From positions 1 to 64,000 of the forward strand of contig JADJKL010000012.1 in NCBI GenBank assembly GCA_016706055.1: 64,000 nt of DNA, given 5' to 3'. This DNA comes from Chitinophagaceae bacterium (lineage in GTDB: Bacteria > Bacteroidota > Bacteroidia > Chitinophagales > Chitinophagaceae). Below, piece after piece: positions 9,365-14,867 of this stretch (its first letter is position 1; each line of letters opens with the position of its first letter). Below the pieces are notes generated by a model. It saw nothing but the letters and a program-made list of their open reading frames with translations. It was not told the origin of the DNA and searched no databases. A program made the position numbers and the translations under genes.

Positions 9365-10816
9365 CTATTCGCCTGCTAATACTTCTCTTTTATCTTTCTT
9401 CCAGCTTCTGTGCTTAGCACCGTCCATCTTTACAATCTTCGGAGTAAACTTTCCTACTACATCTACTAATGCCTTTTGTGATTGCATCACAACATTGATG
9501 TCTTTATATGCAAATGGAGATTCATCCAATCCGCCGCCGAGTAACTTAACGCCAAACTTTTTAAGTTCGTCTTTAAATTGTTTGTCGGTAACAGAAGCAA
9601 TAGCTCTTGTACGGCTCATCTTTCTTCCTGCACCATGCGATGCAGAATTAACTGCCGCTGACTCTCCTTTTCCTTTTACAATAAATCCATCTGCAGTCAT
9701 GGAACCCGGAATAATTCCCAATACATCTTTACCAGCAGGTGTTGCACCTTTACGATGAACAATCACATCTTTTCCTTCCCATTTTTCTTTCCAGGCAAAG
9801 TTGTGATGATTCTCCACCATTGTCATTGGCTTTCGCCCTAACTGCTTTGCAATTTTTGCATGTATTACATGGTGACAGGCAGATGCATAATCACCAGCCA
9901 AATTCATAGCTAACCAATATTCCATTCCTTCTTCTTCATCCAGATTTAACCAGGCAAGATTTTTTGCTTCCTGTGGTAAACGCCTTTTGCTGATGGCAAT
10001 TTTTGTATAATGATTTGCAATGTTTGCTCCCAATGCTCTCGAACCTGAATGTGTTAAGAAACCTACATAGTTTCCTGCTTCAACACCAAGCACAGCATCT
10101 TTCTCTGCAATCTCCACCACACCAAACTCTGCAAAGTGATTACCCGAACCGGATGAACCTAATTGCTTCCACACTCTTCCATGCAATTTCTTTAGTAATG
10201 GTAATTGAAAAAATAATTCATTCTCCATCACTTCATGATTTTCTGCATGATCAAATTGCTGACCGCTTCCAAACAAAGTAGCTTCATTAATTTCCCTTGC
10301 GAAATAATTTTCCTTATCCACCAATTCTTTTGGATTGATGTCGAACAAACTTAAACACATACGGCAACCAATATCCACACCTACACCATAAGGTATCACA
10401 GCATTTTCTGTTGCAAGCACTCCGCCAATTGGCAAACCATAACCACTGTGTGCATCGGGCATTAATGCACCGGCCACACTTATTGGCAACTTAGCCGCCT
10501 GGTACATTTGGTGCATAGCTCCTTCTTCAATATGTTCTTGTCCGAATACATTGAATGCAATACCATTCTGATTCAATGATATTTCAGCACCGTCCACTTC
10601 TTTTTTTGGTAGCAATTGTTCTGCTATCAATCCCAGCACCGCATCGTTTTCATATTCTACTGGTGCCGCTAATATTTTTTGTAATAATTCCATCACATCC
10701 TCCTTCTTCTGATGCTTATATTTTTTTTGCATCACATTCATGGCTACGCTTATGACCGGTCCTTCCGGAAAGCCGATAGTACGCAACTCCTTTCCTGTTA
10801 ATTTTAATTTACTCAT
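9365..10816 (-). CDS. rtcB: RtcB RNA-splicing/repair ligase
   Basis: RtcB joins 2',3'-cyclic-phosphate (or 3'-phosphate) RNA ends to 5'-OH ends using GTP and Mn2+. The 483 residues contain the metal and guanylate motifs: PDAHSGYGLPIGGVLA, GVGVDIGCRM (metal Cys about residue 150), SSGSGNHFAEFG, VENHHNFAW, VHRKGATPA, IPGSM and SHGAGRKMSR. The His of the last motif (about 392) is the guanylylation site by homology. It is longer than E. coli RtcB (about 408) because of about 80-90 extra N-terminal residues. It lies downstream of an AAA+ ATPase, a YkuK-like protein and an atypical tRNA array on the same strand, so a tRNA substrate is likely. Neither archease nor RtcA is present in the window. Confidence 0.93.
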   Translation of the reverse strand: MSKLKLTGKELRTIGFPEGPVISVAMNVMQKKYKHQKKEDVMELLQKILAAPVEYENDAVLGLIAEQLLPKKEVDGAEISLNQNGIAFNVFGQEHIEEGAMHQMYQAAKLPISVAGALMPDAHSGYGLPIGGVLATENAVIPYGVGVDIGCRMCLSLFDINPKELVDKENYFAREINEATLFGSGQQFDHAENHEVMENELFFQLPLLKKLHGRVWKQLGSSGSGNHFAEFGVVEIAEKDAVLGVEAGNYVGFLTHSGSRALGANIANHYTKIAISKRRLPQEAKNLAWLNLDEEEGMEYWLAMNLAGDYASACHHVIHAKIAKQLGRKPMTMVENHHNFAWKEKWEGKDVIVHRKGATPAGKDVLGIIPGSMTADGFIVKGKGESAAVNSASHGAGRKMSRTRAIASVTDKQFKDELKKFGVKLLGGGLDESPFAYKDINVVMQSQKALVDVVGKFTPKIVKMDGAKHRSWKKDKREVLAGE

Positions 10817-10843
10817 GACTATTCAATTTTTAAAAACTCTTCG

Positions 10844-10878
10844 TAAGTCTCCCTTTTAGGGGAGATTTAGAGGGGCTT
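10844..10878. repeat. Palindromic mini-repeat (CTCCC-TTTTA-GGGGAG type)
   Basis: AAGTCTCCCTTTTAGGGGAGATTT followed by AGAGGGGCTT belongs to a family of short C-run/G-run palindromes common in Bacteroidota genomes. Related copies in this window are at 13961-13981, 15973-15994 and 38181-38200. It lies just upstream of the rtcB start codon. Confidence 0.55.
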
Positions 10879-10912
10879 CTTTTCCTGTTATTTTTAGTTT
10901 CTTTGTTTTTTT

Positions 10913-10994
10913 ACCACAAAGGGCACTAAGTTTTTCACTAAGGACACAAAGGCTTTGTGAACTTTGTGTATTCTTTCTTTGTGTGCTTTGTGGT
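10913..10994. repeat. Dispersed inverted repeat of the ACCACAAAG/CTTTGTGGT type
   Basis: The element begins ACCACAAAG and ends CTTTGTGGT, with internal iterations of ACACAAAG and CTTTGTG. This motif is a frequent interspersed element in many bacterial genomes. A minus-strand frame across it encodes only repeat-derived peptide and is not called. Together with 10844-10878 and the hairpin at 11050-11086 it fills the 310-bp space between rtcB and the ATPase. Confidence 0.65.
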
Positions 10995-11049
10995 TTATTT
11001 TTCCAGCTTCTGTAACTCCGATTGAGCTTTCGTTGCAATCTCAGATTTG

Positions 11050-11086
11050 TTCATTTCATTTCTTTCAGTGAAAGAGATGAAATGAA
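11050..11086. other. Long perfect hairpin between the ATPase gene and rtcB
   Basis: TTCATTTCAT at 11050-11059 pairs with ATGAAATGAA at 11077-11086. Inside it, TCTTTC pairs with GAAAGA around an AGT loop, giving an almost continuous 17-bp stem. No T-run follows on either strand, so it may be an RNA-processing or stabilising element in the ATPase-rtcB mRNA and not a terminator. Confidence 0.5.
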
Positions 11087-11126
11087 TCTCCGTTCAGGGT
11101 TCTGTTCGCTGCTCATCAATATAAAA

Positions 11127-12147
11127 TTAATTCATCAATACTTCATGCCGCCTAAAACCAATTACTTCAGTTGTTACTGGTTGTTCATGTTTTTCATGCG
11201 AGTTGGCAATCTCAGCAATGGTCATTGGTTTATCAATCACCACATCATGTCCGAAATGTGCTGATAATCGTTTTGACTTTTCGATACCGAGTTTACCAAA
11301 CTCATACTTTGCTATCAATCTTCCTTTGCGCATTAATGCACTGTCCACCATCGTAAGCGAACTGTTGAAAGTGCAGATCAGTTGCACATTCAGAAAGTCT
11401 GCCAGTAACCCGTCTGAAATATTCAGCAGGTTAGATACTGATGCACTTGCATTTACCTTTCTGTCCATAATAACATTCTCTGCGTCTTCAATTATCAGCA
11501 CTGTGTTAGGGTTGCTTACAAGCAACTGAATAAAATCATTTTCCAATCAGGTAACGCAGATAAGTTGTTTTACCCGTTCCGGGTAAACCGTGAAGCAATA
11601 CAATTCCCTTATCCTTGTCGTTACTCAATCGCTTACAGATAATATCATTTACATCCTTAAAATCATCTTCATAAAAAAGACCCAAATCCAGTTTTGTACG
11701 CTTTACTTCAATCTCTCTGAATTCAAATCCATTTCTTCCACGGCTTATCAGGTTTATCTCCAGCGGCCTTCTGCGTTGTCGTTCTTTAAAGTTCTTCATC
11801 AGCATAGTACACTCATCTATGAAATCATTCTGCAACCCATTATGATATATTTCACAGTACGTTCTGTTTAACTCTATGATACAATCGTTTTGCATAATCA
11901 TAAAAGTTTCATTGAAGTCATACTTTTTCAACCTCGCATCAAAATACCTGTACGTATGTATTGACACAATCATATCTGCAAACTTTTCCTTGATTGCATT
12001 AAATGCTTTTTCGCCATCAATGTTACCAATGTAGTTAGCACATGGTATTTTATTAAAGCGGTATAGGTAAAGTGATTTTCCACATAAAAACCCATTGTCG
12101 AAAATCCCATTGGCATTTATCACTTTTTGTTCATTACTATTTTCCAT
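11127..12147 (-). pseudogene. AAA+ ATPase of the rtcB/tRNA island, broken by an internal deletion
   Basis: The N-terminal part (11536-12147) ends GIVLLHGLPGTGKTTYLRYLIGK, with the Walker A about residues 187-194. The C-terminal part (11127 to about 11546) is in another frame: LLVSNPNTVLIIEDAENVIMDRK (Walker B), then SNLLNISDGLLADFLNVQLICTFN (sensor 1) and MRKGRLIAKYEF. From memory, intact homologues have about 20 residues between GK and the second segment; here they are missing. The junction at 11539-11545 is a single TGGAAAA word (minus strand), which suggests a deletion between short direct repeats. The intact protein would be a single AAA+ module with an N-terminal domain of unknown role. 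I do not know its substrate. Confidence 0.75.
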
Positions 12148-12198
12148 TTCAATTCATTTATTGTTTTACAATTTTTTTTCCTCATTAAATTTTCTTCG

Positions 12199-12732
12199 TT
12201 ACTGTACTACTTTATTTGCACAAGAGGAACTGGCAAAGGCATTTGGTTTAGCCCTGAAAGCAAACCCTCCGCCCGGATGACCCGGTCGGACGGGCATCCC
12301 CATAATGTAGCCCATTGCTTCTTTCAACGCACCATTACTTTTAAATGATGGGTTAGTGTTGATGTCGGCATGTACTTCCATATCCACACTGTACCTTGAA
12401 AAAATATTGCAAAGTGCATACGCCACATCAATACTCTTTGCCACTTCTGTCAGCATCCTTTCTTTAATACTCATTTTCTGTTTGGTTGTTTCATTGTGTA
12501 TATACATAAAACCACCTTTTCCTTTACGGATGAAAACAATTACGGTAGCGAATTCAGTAATCTTTCCCTTTACCTGGCTATCTGTACCAATACATACTTT
12601 CAAATCATGTCCTATTTCTTTTTCCCGCATCAATACATTAGTTACCTCATCAGCAATTGAAATCCTGATTCGTTCACCGTTTAATTTTCTCCATTGCCTG
12701 CCTGCCGGACAGACAGATTGTTTCTGTTCCAT
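12199..12732 (-). CDS. YkuK/DUF458-like ribonuclease H-fold protein with two in-frame palindrome insertions
   Basis: This 177-residue protein matches the YkuK (DUF458) family, predicted to have an RNase H-like fold. The core contains KVCIGTDSQVKGKITEFATVIVFI (Asp in the first strand), NIFSRYSVDMEVHADINTNPSFKSN and AFRAKPNAFASSSCANKVV. Two stretches look like inserted DNA. PVRPGHPGG interrupts the expected GMGF joint near the C-terminus (hairpin at 12275-12299), and VCPAGRQ lies near the N-terminus (hairpin at 12698-12716). Both keep the frame. It lies directly downstream of the tRNA array and upstream of the ATPase and rtcB, so a job in tRNA or RNA processing is plausible but unproven. Confidence 0.75.
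   Translation of the reverse strand: MEQKQSVCPAGRQWRKLNGERIRISIADEVTNVLMREKEIGHDLKVCIGTDSQVKGKITEFATVIVFIRKGKGGFMYIHNETTKQKMSIKERMLTEVAKSIDVAYALCNIFSRYSVDMEVHADINTNPSFKSNGALKEAMGYIMGMPVRPGHPGGGFAFRAKPNAFASSSCANKVVQ
12275..12299. repeat. Palindromic mini-element inside the YkuK-like gene
   Basis: GGATG pairs with CATCC at the ends and CCCG pairs with CGGG inside, around GTCGGA. It adds an in-frame PVRPGHPGG to the protein (27 nt). Confidence 0.55.
12698..12716. repeat. Second palindromic mini-element inside the YkuK-like gene
   Basis: CTGCCTG and CAGACAG form an imperfect hairpin around CCGGA; in the mRNA (minus strand) the one mismatch becomes a G-U pair. It encodes the CPAGRQ stretch near the N-terminus in frame. 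Confidence 0.45.
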
Positions 12733-12756
12733 TTTTTTTCTTTTTTAACATTATCG

Positions 12757-12782
12757 CTGTCGGGGTTTTCAACCGCCGACAG
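12757..12782. repeat. REP-type hairpin (copy 1)
   Basis: The arms CTGTCGG and CCGACAG are perfectly complementary. They enclose the core GGTTTTCAACCG, which itself folds as GGTT-TTC-AACC with a bulged G. The same core with other paired arms occurs at 16102, 17385 (reverse) and 18055 beside the RAYT transposase. It lies between the YkuK-like gene and the first tRNA. Confidence 0.8.
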
Positions 12783-12790
12783 GATTATTG

Positions 12791-12862
12791 TGGACAAAAC
12801 AGGATTCGAACCTGTACGGCTGCGGCTTCAACGCAGTGCTCTACCATTGGAGCTATTTGTCC
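12791..12862 (-). tRNA. tRNA-Phe (GAA), atypical
   Basis: On the minus strand the acceptor arms GGACAAA and TTTGTCC pair perfectly. The D-arm is GCTC/GAGC with GG in the loop. The anticodon stem CTGCG/CGCAG holds loop TTGAAGC (anticodon GAA). The T-arm is ACAGG/CCTGT around TTCGAAT. The discriminator is A, followed in the DNA by CAA and not CCA. Position 37 is G. Confidence 0.85.
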
Positions 12863-12870
12863 TTTTGTTT

Positions 12871-12903
12871 GTGATGAATATTGATTGATTACTATTTCAT
12901 CAC
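12871..12903 (-). other. Acceptor-stem-like hairpin in tRNA array spacer
   Basis: GTGATGAA and TTCATCAC pair over 8 bp around a 17-nt AT-rich loop. It sits where another array member would be expected and looks like a tRNA reduced to its acceptor stem. It could equally be a processing signal. Confidence 0.3.
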
Positions 12904-12931
12904 TATCGAATTCACTCATCAACAAACATTG

Positions 12932-13003
12932 CGGATGAAGAAAGATTCGAACTTTCAACCAACGGCTTAACAAACCGCTGCTCAACCATTGAGCTTTTCA
13001 TCC
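12932..13003 (-). tRNA. tRNA-Asn (GTT), atypical
   Basis: Acceptor GGATGAA/TTCATCC and D-arm GCTC/GAGC are perfect. The anticodon stem GCGGT/GCCGT includes two G-U pairs, with loop TTGTTAA (anticodon GTT). The T-arm is GAAAG/CTTTC around TTCGAAT. The discriminator G is followed by CAA. Confidence 0.83.
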
Positions 13004-13027
13004 GTTATTCTCAATTTCAAATTTGTC

Positions 13028-13048
13028 GGATGGAACTACGTTTCATCC
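13028..13048 (-). other. Second acceptor-stem-like hairpin in array spacer
   Basis: GGATGGAA and TTTCATCC pair (one G-U) around CTACG, between the Asn and Lys tRNAs. Its outer bases repeat the GGATG start of the Asn acceptor stem. It may be a tRNA remnant or a spacer structure. Confidence 0.3.
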
Positions 13049-13052
13049 ATTG

Positions 13053-13127
13053 CTGTCCCGGTGAGATTCGAACTCACAACCCCCCGGTTAAAAGCCGGGT
13101 ACATCTATCCAGTTGAGCTACGAGACA
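13053..13127 (-). tRNA. tRNA-Lys (TTT), atypical
   Basis: Acceptor TGTCTCG/CGGGACA pairs with one G-U. The anticodon stem CCCGG/CCGGG is perfect, with loop CTTTTAA (anticodon TTT). The T-arm is GTGAG/CTCAC around TTCGAAT. The D-stem is weak, with only two good pairs. The discriminator G is followed by CAA. It starts only 3 nt after the CAA of the Val tRNA. Confidence 0.82.
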
Positions 13128-13133
13128 TTTTTG

Positions 13134-13205
13134 TTATGACTGCTGGAATCGAACCAACTACACCTACCTTGTAACGATAGTTTTCTGCCATTGAATTAAG
13201 TCACA
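13134..13205 (-). tRNA. tRNA-Val (TAC), atypical
   Basis: Acceptor TGTGACT/AGTCATA pairs with one G-T. The anticodon stem CTATC/GGTAG holds loop GTTACAA (anticodon TAC; unusual G at position 32). The T-arm is GTTGG/CCAGC around TTCGATT. The D-stem is AT-rich and imperfect. The discriminator A is followed by CAA. Confidence 0.8.
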
Positions 13206-13212
13206 TTTATTG

Positions 13213-13286
13213 TGATGACTGACGGACTCGAACCATCAACCTTTACGGTATCAGCATAATGCTCTTAATCATTGCGCTTAGTCATC
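13213..13286 (-). tRNA. tRNA-Ile (GAT), atypical
   Basis: Acceptor GATGACT/AGTCATC is perfect. The anticodon stem TTATG/CGTAA holds loop CTGATAC (anticodon GAT). The T-arm is GATGG/CCGTC around TTCGAGT. The D-stem GCGC/GAGC has one mismatch, and the D-loop lacks the usual GG pair. The discriminator A is followed by CAA. Confidence 0.8.
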
Positions 13287-13300
13287 ATCAGATCATTAAG

Positions 13301-13377
13301 TATAGGAGACCCCGATACAAATCGGGGCAGCCTCCCCGCTCCAGACGGGGTATCCAACCAGTTGGAATGCTCCTATA
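13301..13377 (-). other. tRNA-like RNA (Pro TGG-like anticodon arm, T-arm replaced)
   Basis: The ends TATAGGA and TCCTATA form a perfect 7-bp acceptor stem. An anticodon-like arm CCCCG/CGGGG holds TCTGGAG (TGG, but C at position 33). Where the T-arm should be there is CCCCGAT-TTGT-ATCGGGG, a 7-bp hairpin without a TTCGA loop. No CAA follows. It is either a tRNA pseudogene invaded by a palindromic mini-repeat or a distinct structured RNA at the head of the array. Confidence 0.4.
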
Positions 13378-13403
13378 TTTTTCTTCAAAGAACTATTTTG
13401 AAA

Positions 13404-13457
13404 AAGTGTCCCTGTTGCACCTCACACCGATTCCATCGGCACAAGCAGGGAACACTT
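13404..13457 (-). ncRNA. 54-nt structured hairpin upstream of the tRNA array
   Basis: On the minus strand AAGTGTTCCCTG pairs with CAGGGACACTT (one bulged T). The inner arm CTTGTGCCGAT pairs with ATCGGTGTGAG around GGA, with four of the eleven pairs being G-U. The G-U pairs mean the fold is better as minus-strand RNA than as DNA, which hints at an RNA transcribed with the array. A GTGCAA bulge lies on one side. Function unknown. Confidence 0.4.
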
Positions 13458-13479
13458 ATTTCCTCCTTTCTGCAATTAT

Positions 13480-13617
13480 TTAACGCAGTTGATACTCTGC
13501 AGGGTGACGAATATTTTTATTCAGCACTTCAGCATCACTGTTTTTGTTTTCTTTTCTTTTGTTGCTGATCAATTCAACAATGAAACGAATTGCCAACACT
13601 ACCAGTAAAAATTTCAT
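13480..13617 (-). CDS. Small possible membrane peptide (45 aa)
   Basis: An ATG at 13617 opens a 45-codon frame. It begins MKFLLVVLAIRFIVELI, one hydrophobic segment, and continues with a Lys/Asn-rich soluble tail ending HPAEYQLR. It lies between the tRNA array and the hairpin terminator at 13661-13686. The hydrophobic N-terminus followed by a charged tail looks like a real small membrane protein, but codon evidence is thin. Its transcript would run on into the tRNA array. No family recognised. Confidence 0.4.
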   Translation of the reverse strand: MKFLLVVLAIRFIVELISNKRKENKNSDAEVLNKNIRHPAEYQLR

Positions 13618-13660
13618 CACATACCTTCCTTTCTTTTGTTTTTCAAATACAGGCATAAAA

Positions 13661-13686
13661 AAGCCCGGTCGTTTGTGACCGGGCTT
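13661..13686 (-). terminator. Rho-independent terminator
   Basis: AAGCCCGGTC and GACCGGGCTT pair perfectly around GTTTGT. On the minus strand a T-run (six T) follows. It ends transcripts coming from the 13700-13913 region. Confidence 0.8.
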
Positions 13687-13709
13687 CCTTTCGTAAATGC
13701 AGTATGCAC

Positions 13710-13913
13710 TTATGTATGGACATAATCCGGTCGTTGATGGATACTATTATTATCATTACCAATGGGCACAATGGTTCTTGTCAGTTGTGCATACCAATAG
13801 CATCTGGATGATAATAGCATCTCATTCATGTTTATAAATCGTTTATGTTGTTCTTGTTTTAGCATTTTTATTTTTCTGTTTACAATAGATTCAATTTGTT
13901 CTTTTTTACACAA
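13710..13913 (-). CDS. Possible small protein upstream of terminator
   Basis: This short frame (67 codons from a TTG at 13913, or 51 from an internal ATG) reads EQIESIVNRKIKMLKQEQHKRFINMNEMLLSS and ends RPDYVHT, 24 bp before a strong terminator. It could be a real small cytoplasmic protein: the first half is helical and charged. No family recognised, and the start is uncertain. The regular gene-terminator spacing on the same strand is the main support. Confidence 0.3.
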   Translation of the reverse strand: MCKKEQIESIVNRKIKMLKQEQHKRFINMNEMLLSSRCYWYAQLTRTIVPIGNDNNSIHQRPDYVHT

Positions 13914-13960
13914 GTCATTTACTAATTAATATTTCTTCTTCATTTATTTGACCTCACCCT

Positions 13961-13981
13961 GCCCTCTCCTTGAGGAGAGGG
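13961..13981. repeat. Palindromic mini-repeat (CCCTCTCC-TTGA-GGAGAGGG type)
   Basis: CCCTCTCC and GGAGAGGG form a perfect palindrome around TTGA. It belongs to the same broad class as 10844-10878 and 15973-15994. Confidence 0.5.
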
Positions 13982-13992
13982 GAAATAAAAAA

Positions 13993-14012
13993 CCCCGCAA
14001 TCTCTTGCGGGG
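13993..14012 (-). terminator. Rho-independent terminator
   Basis: CCCCGCAA and TTGCGGGG pair perfectly around TCTC. On the minus strand the stem is followed by a run of six T. It closes the mini transcription unit that starts near 14150. Confidence 0.85.
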
Positions 14013-14042
14013 CCTGTATTTGATCGAATTCGTTATTTTAAC

Positions 14043-14135
14043 TTATTCATGCAGCATACATGCTCCGCAGATGGTATAATCTCCTTTCGGACTAAACCTA
14101 TTCGCTGTTTCAATATGTAATGTTATGCGTTGCAT
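14043..14135 (-). CDS. Possible 30-residue peptide in its own mini transcription unit
   Basis: An ATG at 14135 opens a 30-codon frame ending TICGACMLHE, with a CGAC cysteine pair; it stops at 14043. A predicted promoter (14153-14185) puts the transcript start about 10 nt upstream of the ATG, and a strong terminator lies 31 nt downstream of the stop. The unit is therefore about 150 nt and could instead be a small RNA. No family recognised. Confidence 0.4.
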   Translation of the reverse strand: MQRITLHIETANRFSPKGDYTICGACMLHE

Positions 14136-14152
14136 GTTTTTGTTTTGCGATG

Positions 14153-14185
14153 CAAAGATTGAATTAATTTTTTGGAGTTGCCAAA
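14153..14185 (-). promoter_or_regulatory. Predicted promoter of the mini transcription unit
   Basis: On the minus strand a TTTG (-33 element, 14182-14185) is followed after 21 nt by AATCTTTG (-7 element, 14153-14160). This fits the Bacteroidota consensus TTTG / TAnnTTTG with one mismatch. It is the clearest two-part promoter in the tRNA island. Confidence 0.5.
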
Positions 14186-14278
14186 TTTTTTGAAAGAAAT
14201 TTTAAAAATATTTTTTCAGCAACTAATTCCTGTTGATTCCAGTGAACAGAAAATTTCCACTACTCATCCAGTTAATCC

Positions 14279-14839
14279 TTATTTTTCTAACGAAAGAGTT
14301 GAAATGATATTCCATTTTTTAGTATCATGTTGCAACAAATAAAAAGCAGTAACATCAAATATTTCTTTGAAGTTCTTATTTCCATATTCTTTCCAGGAAT
14401 CAGAAAACATGGCTGGACTTAAATCTCTATAAGCAACTGTAGCATGTGGCTTATAACTAAGATCAAGTGGATGAATATCATCCGGCATAAGGCTTGAAAA
14501 ACTTGCAATCAATTCTTTCTGCAAATACATCAGATCATTTGACAATTCCGGTTTAATAAAAACAACGGGACTGTTTTTATTATCGAATGTGCCGAAACCA
14601 TTTAAGCTAATGGGGAATGCTTTTGGAAAGTTGCGTAATTCAGAAAACCAGTTTACTAATTCAACATGCTCTTTGGCCGGACATTTGAATGGTGTTTTTA
14701 AAGTTATATGCGGATATACTTTCAGAGCAGCTTTACTATTAAATCTTAGTGCGAAATCTCTCTTAATCAAATTAATCTTTTCCCGTAGCTCTCTGGCCGG
14801 TATTAATGCAATAAAATATAAATTTTTCTTTTGATTCAT
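14279..14839 (-). CDS. 2H phosphoesterase (2'-5' RNA ligase/LigT family) 1
   Basis: This 186-residue protein belongs to the 2H phosphoesterase superfamily, which hydrolyses or ligates 2'-5' linkages and 2',3'-cyclic phosphates in RNA or nucleotides. The two diagnostic H-x-T motifs are present: VYPHITLKTPF and YKPHATVAYR. The start at the ATG 14839 is preferred over a TTG two codons earlier. It lies 28 bp downstream of the radical SAM gene on the same strand, and the RtcB/tRNA island is next to it. A role in trimming cyclic-phosphate ends produced by tRNA cleavage is plausible but inferred. Confidence 0.85.
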   Translation of the reverse strand: MNQKKNLYFIALIPARELREKINLIKRDFALRFNSKAALKVYPHITLKTPFKCPAKEHVELVNWFSELRNFPKAFPISLNGFGTFDNKNSPVVFIKPELSNDLMYLQKELIASFSSLMPDDIHPLDLSYKPHATVAYRDLSPAMFSDSWKEYGNKNFKEIFDVTAFYLLQHDTKKWNIISTLSLEK

Positions 14840-14867
14840 GATCAAAGCTAAACTACAAGAATATTAA

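Noticed and set aside
10856..11038. Minus-strand open frame of 60 codons upstream of rtcB
   Set aside because: Its peptide comes from the dispersed CACAAAG repeat and the mini-repeat.
12790..13290. CRISPR-like array
   Set aside because: The regular spacing comes from tRNA genes with different bodies; there are no identical repeats and no cas genes.
11127..14300. Prophage or plasmid remnant carrying a tRNA cluster
   Set aside because: No integrase, structural, replication or lysis gene is visible; only the tRNA cluster itself is phage-like.
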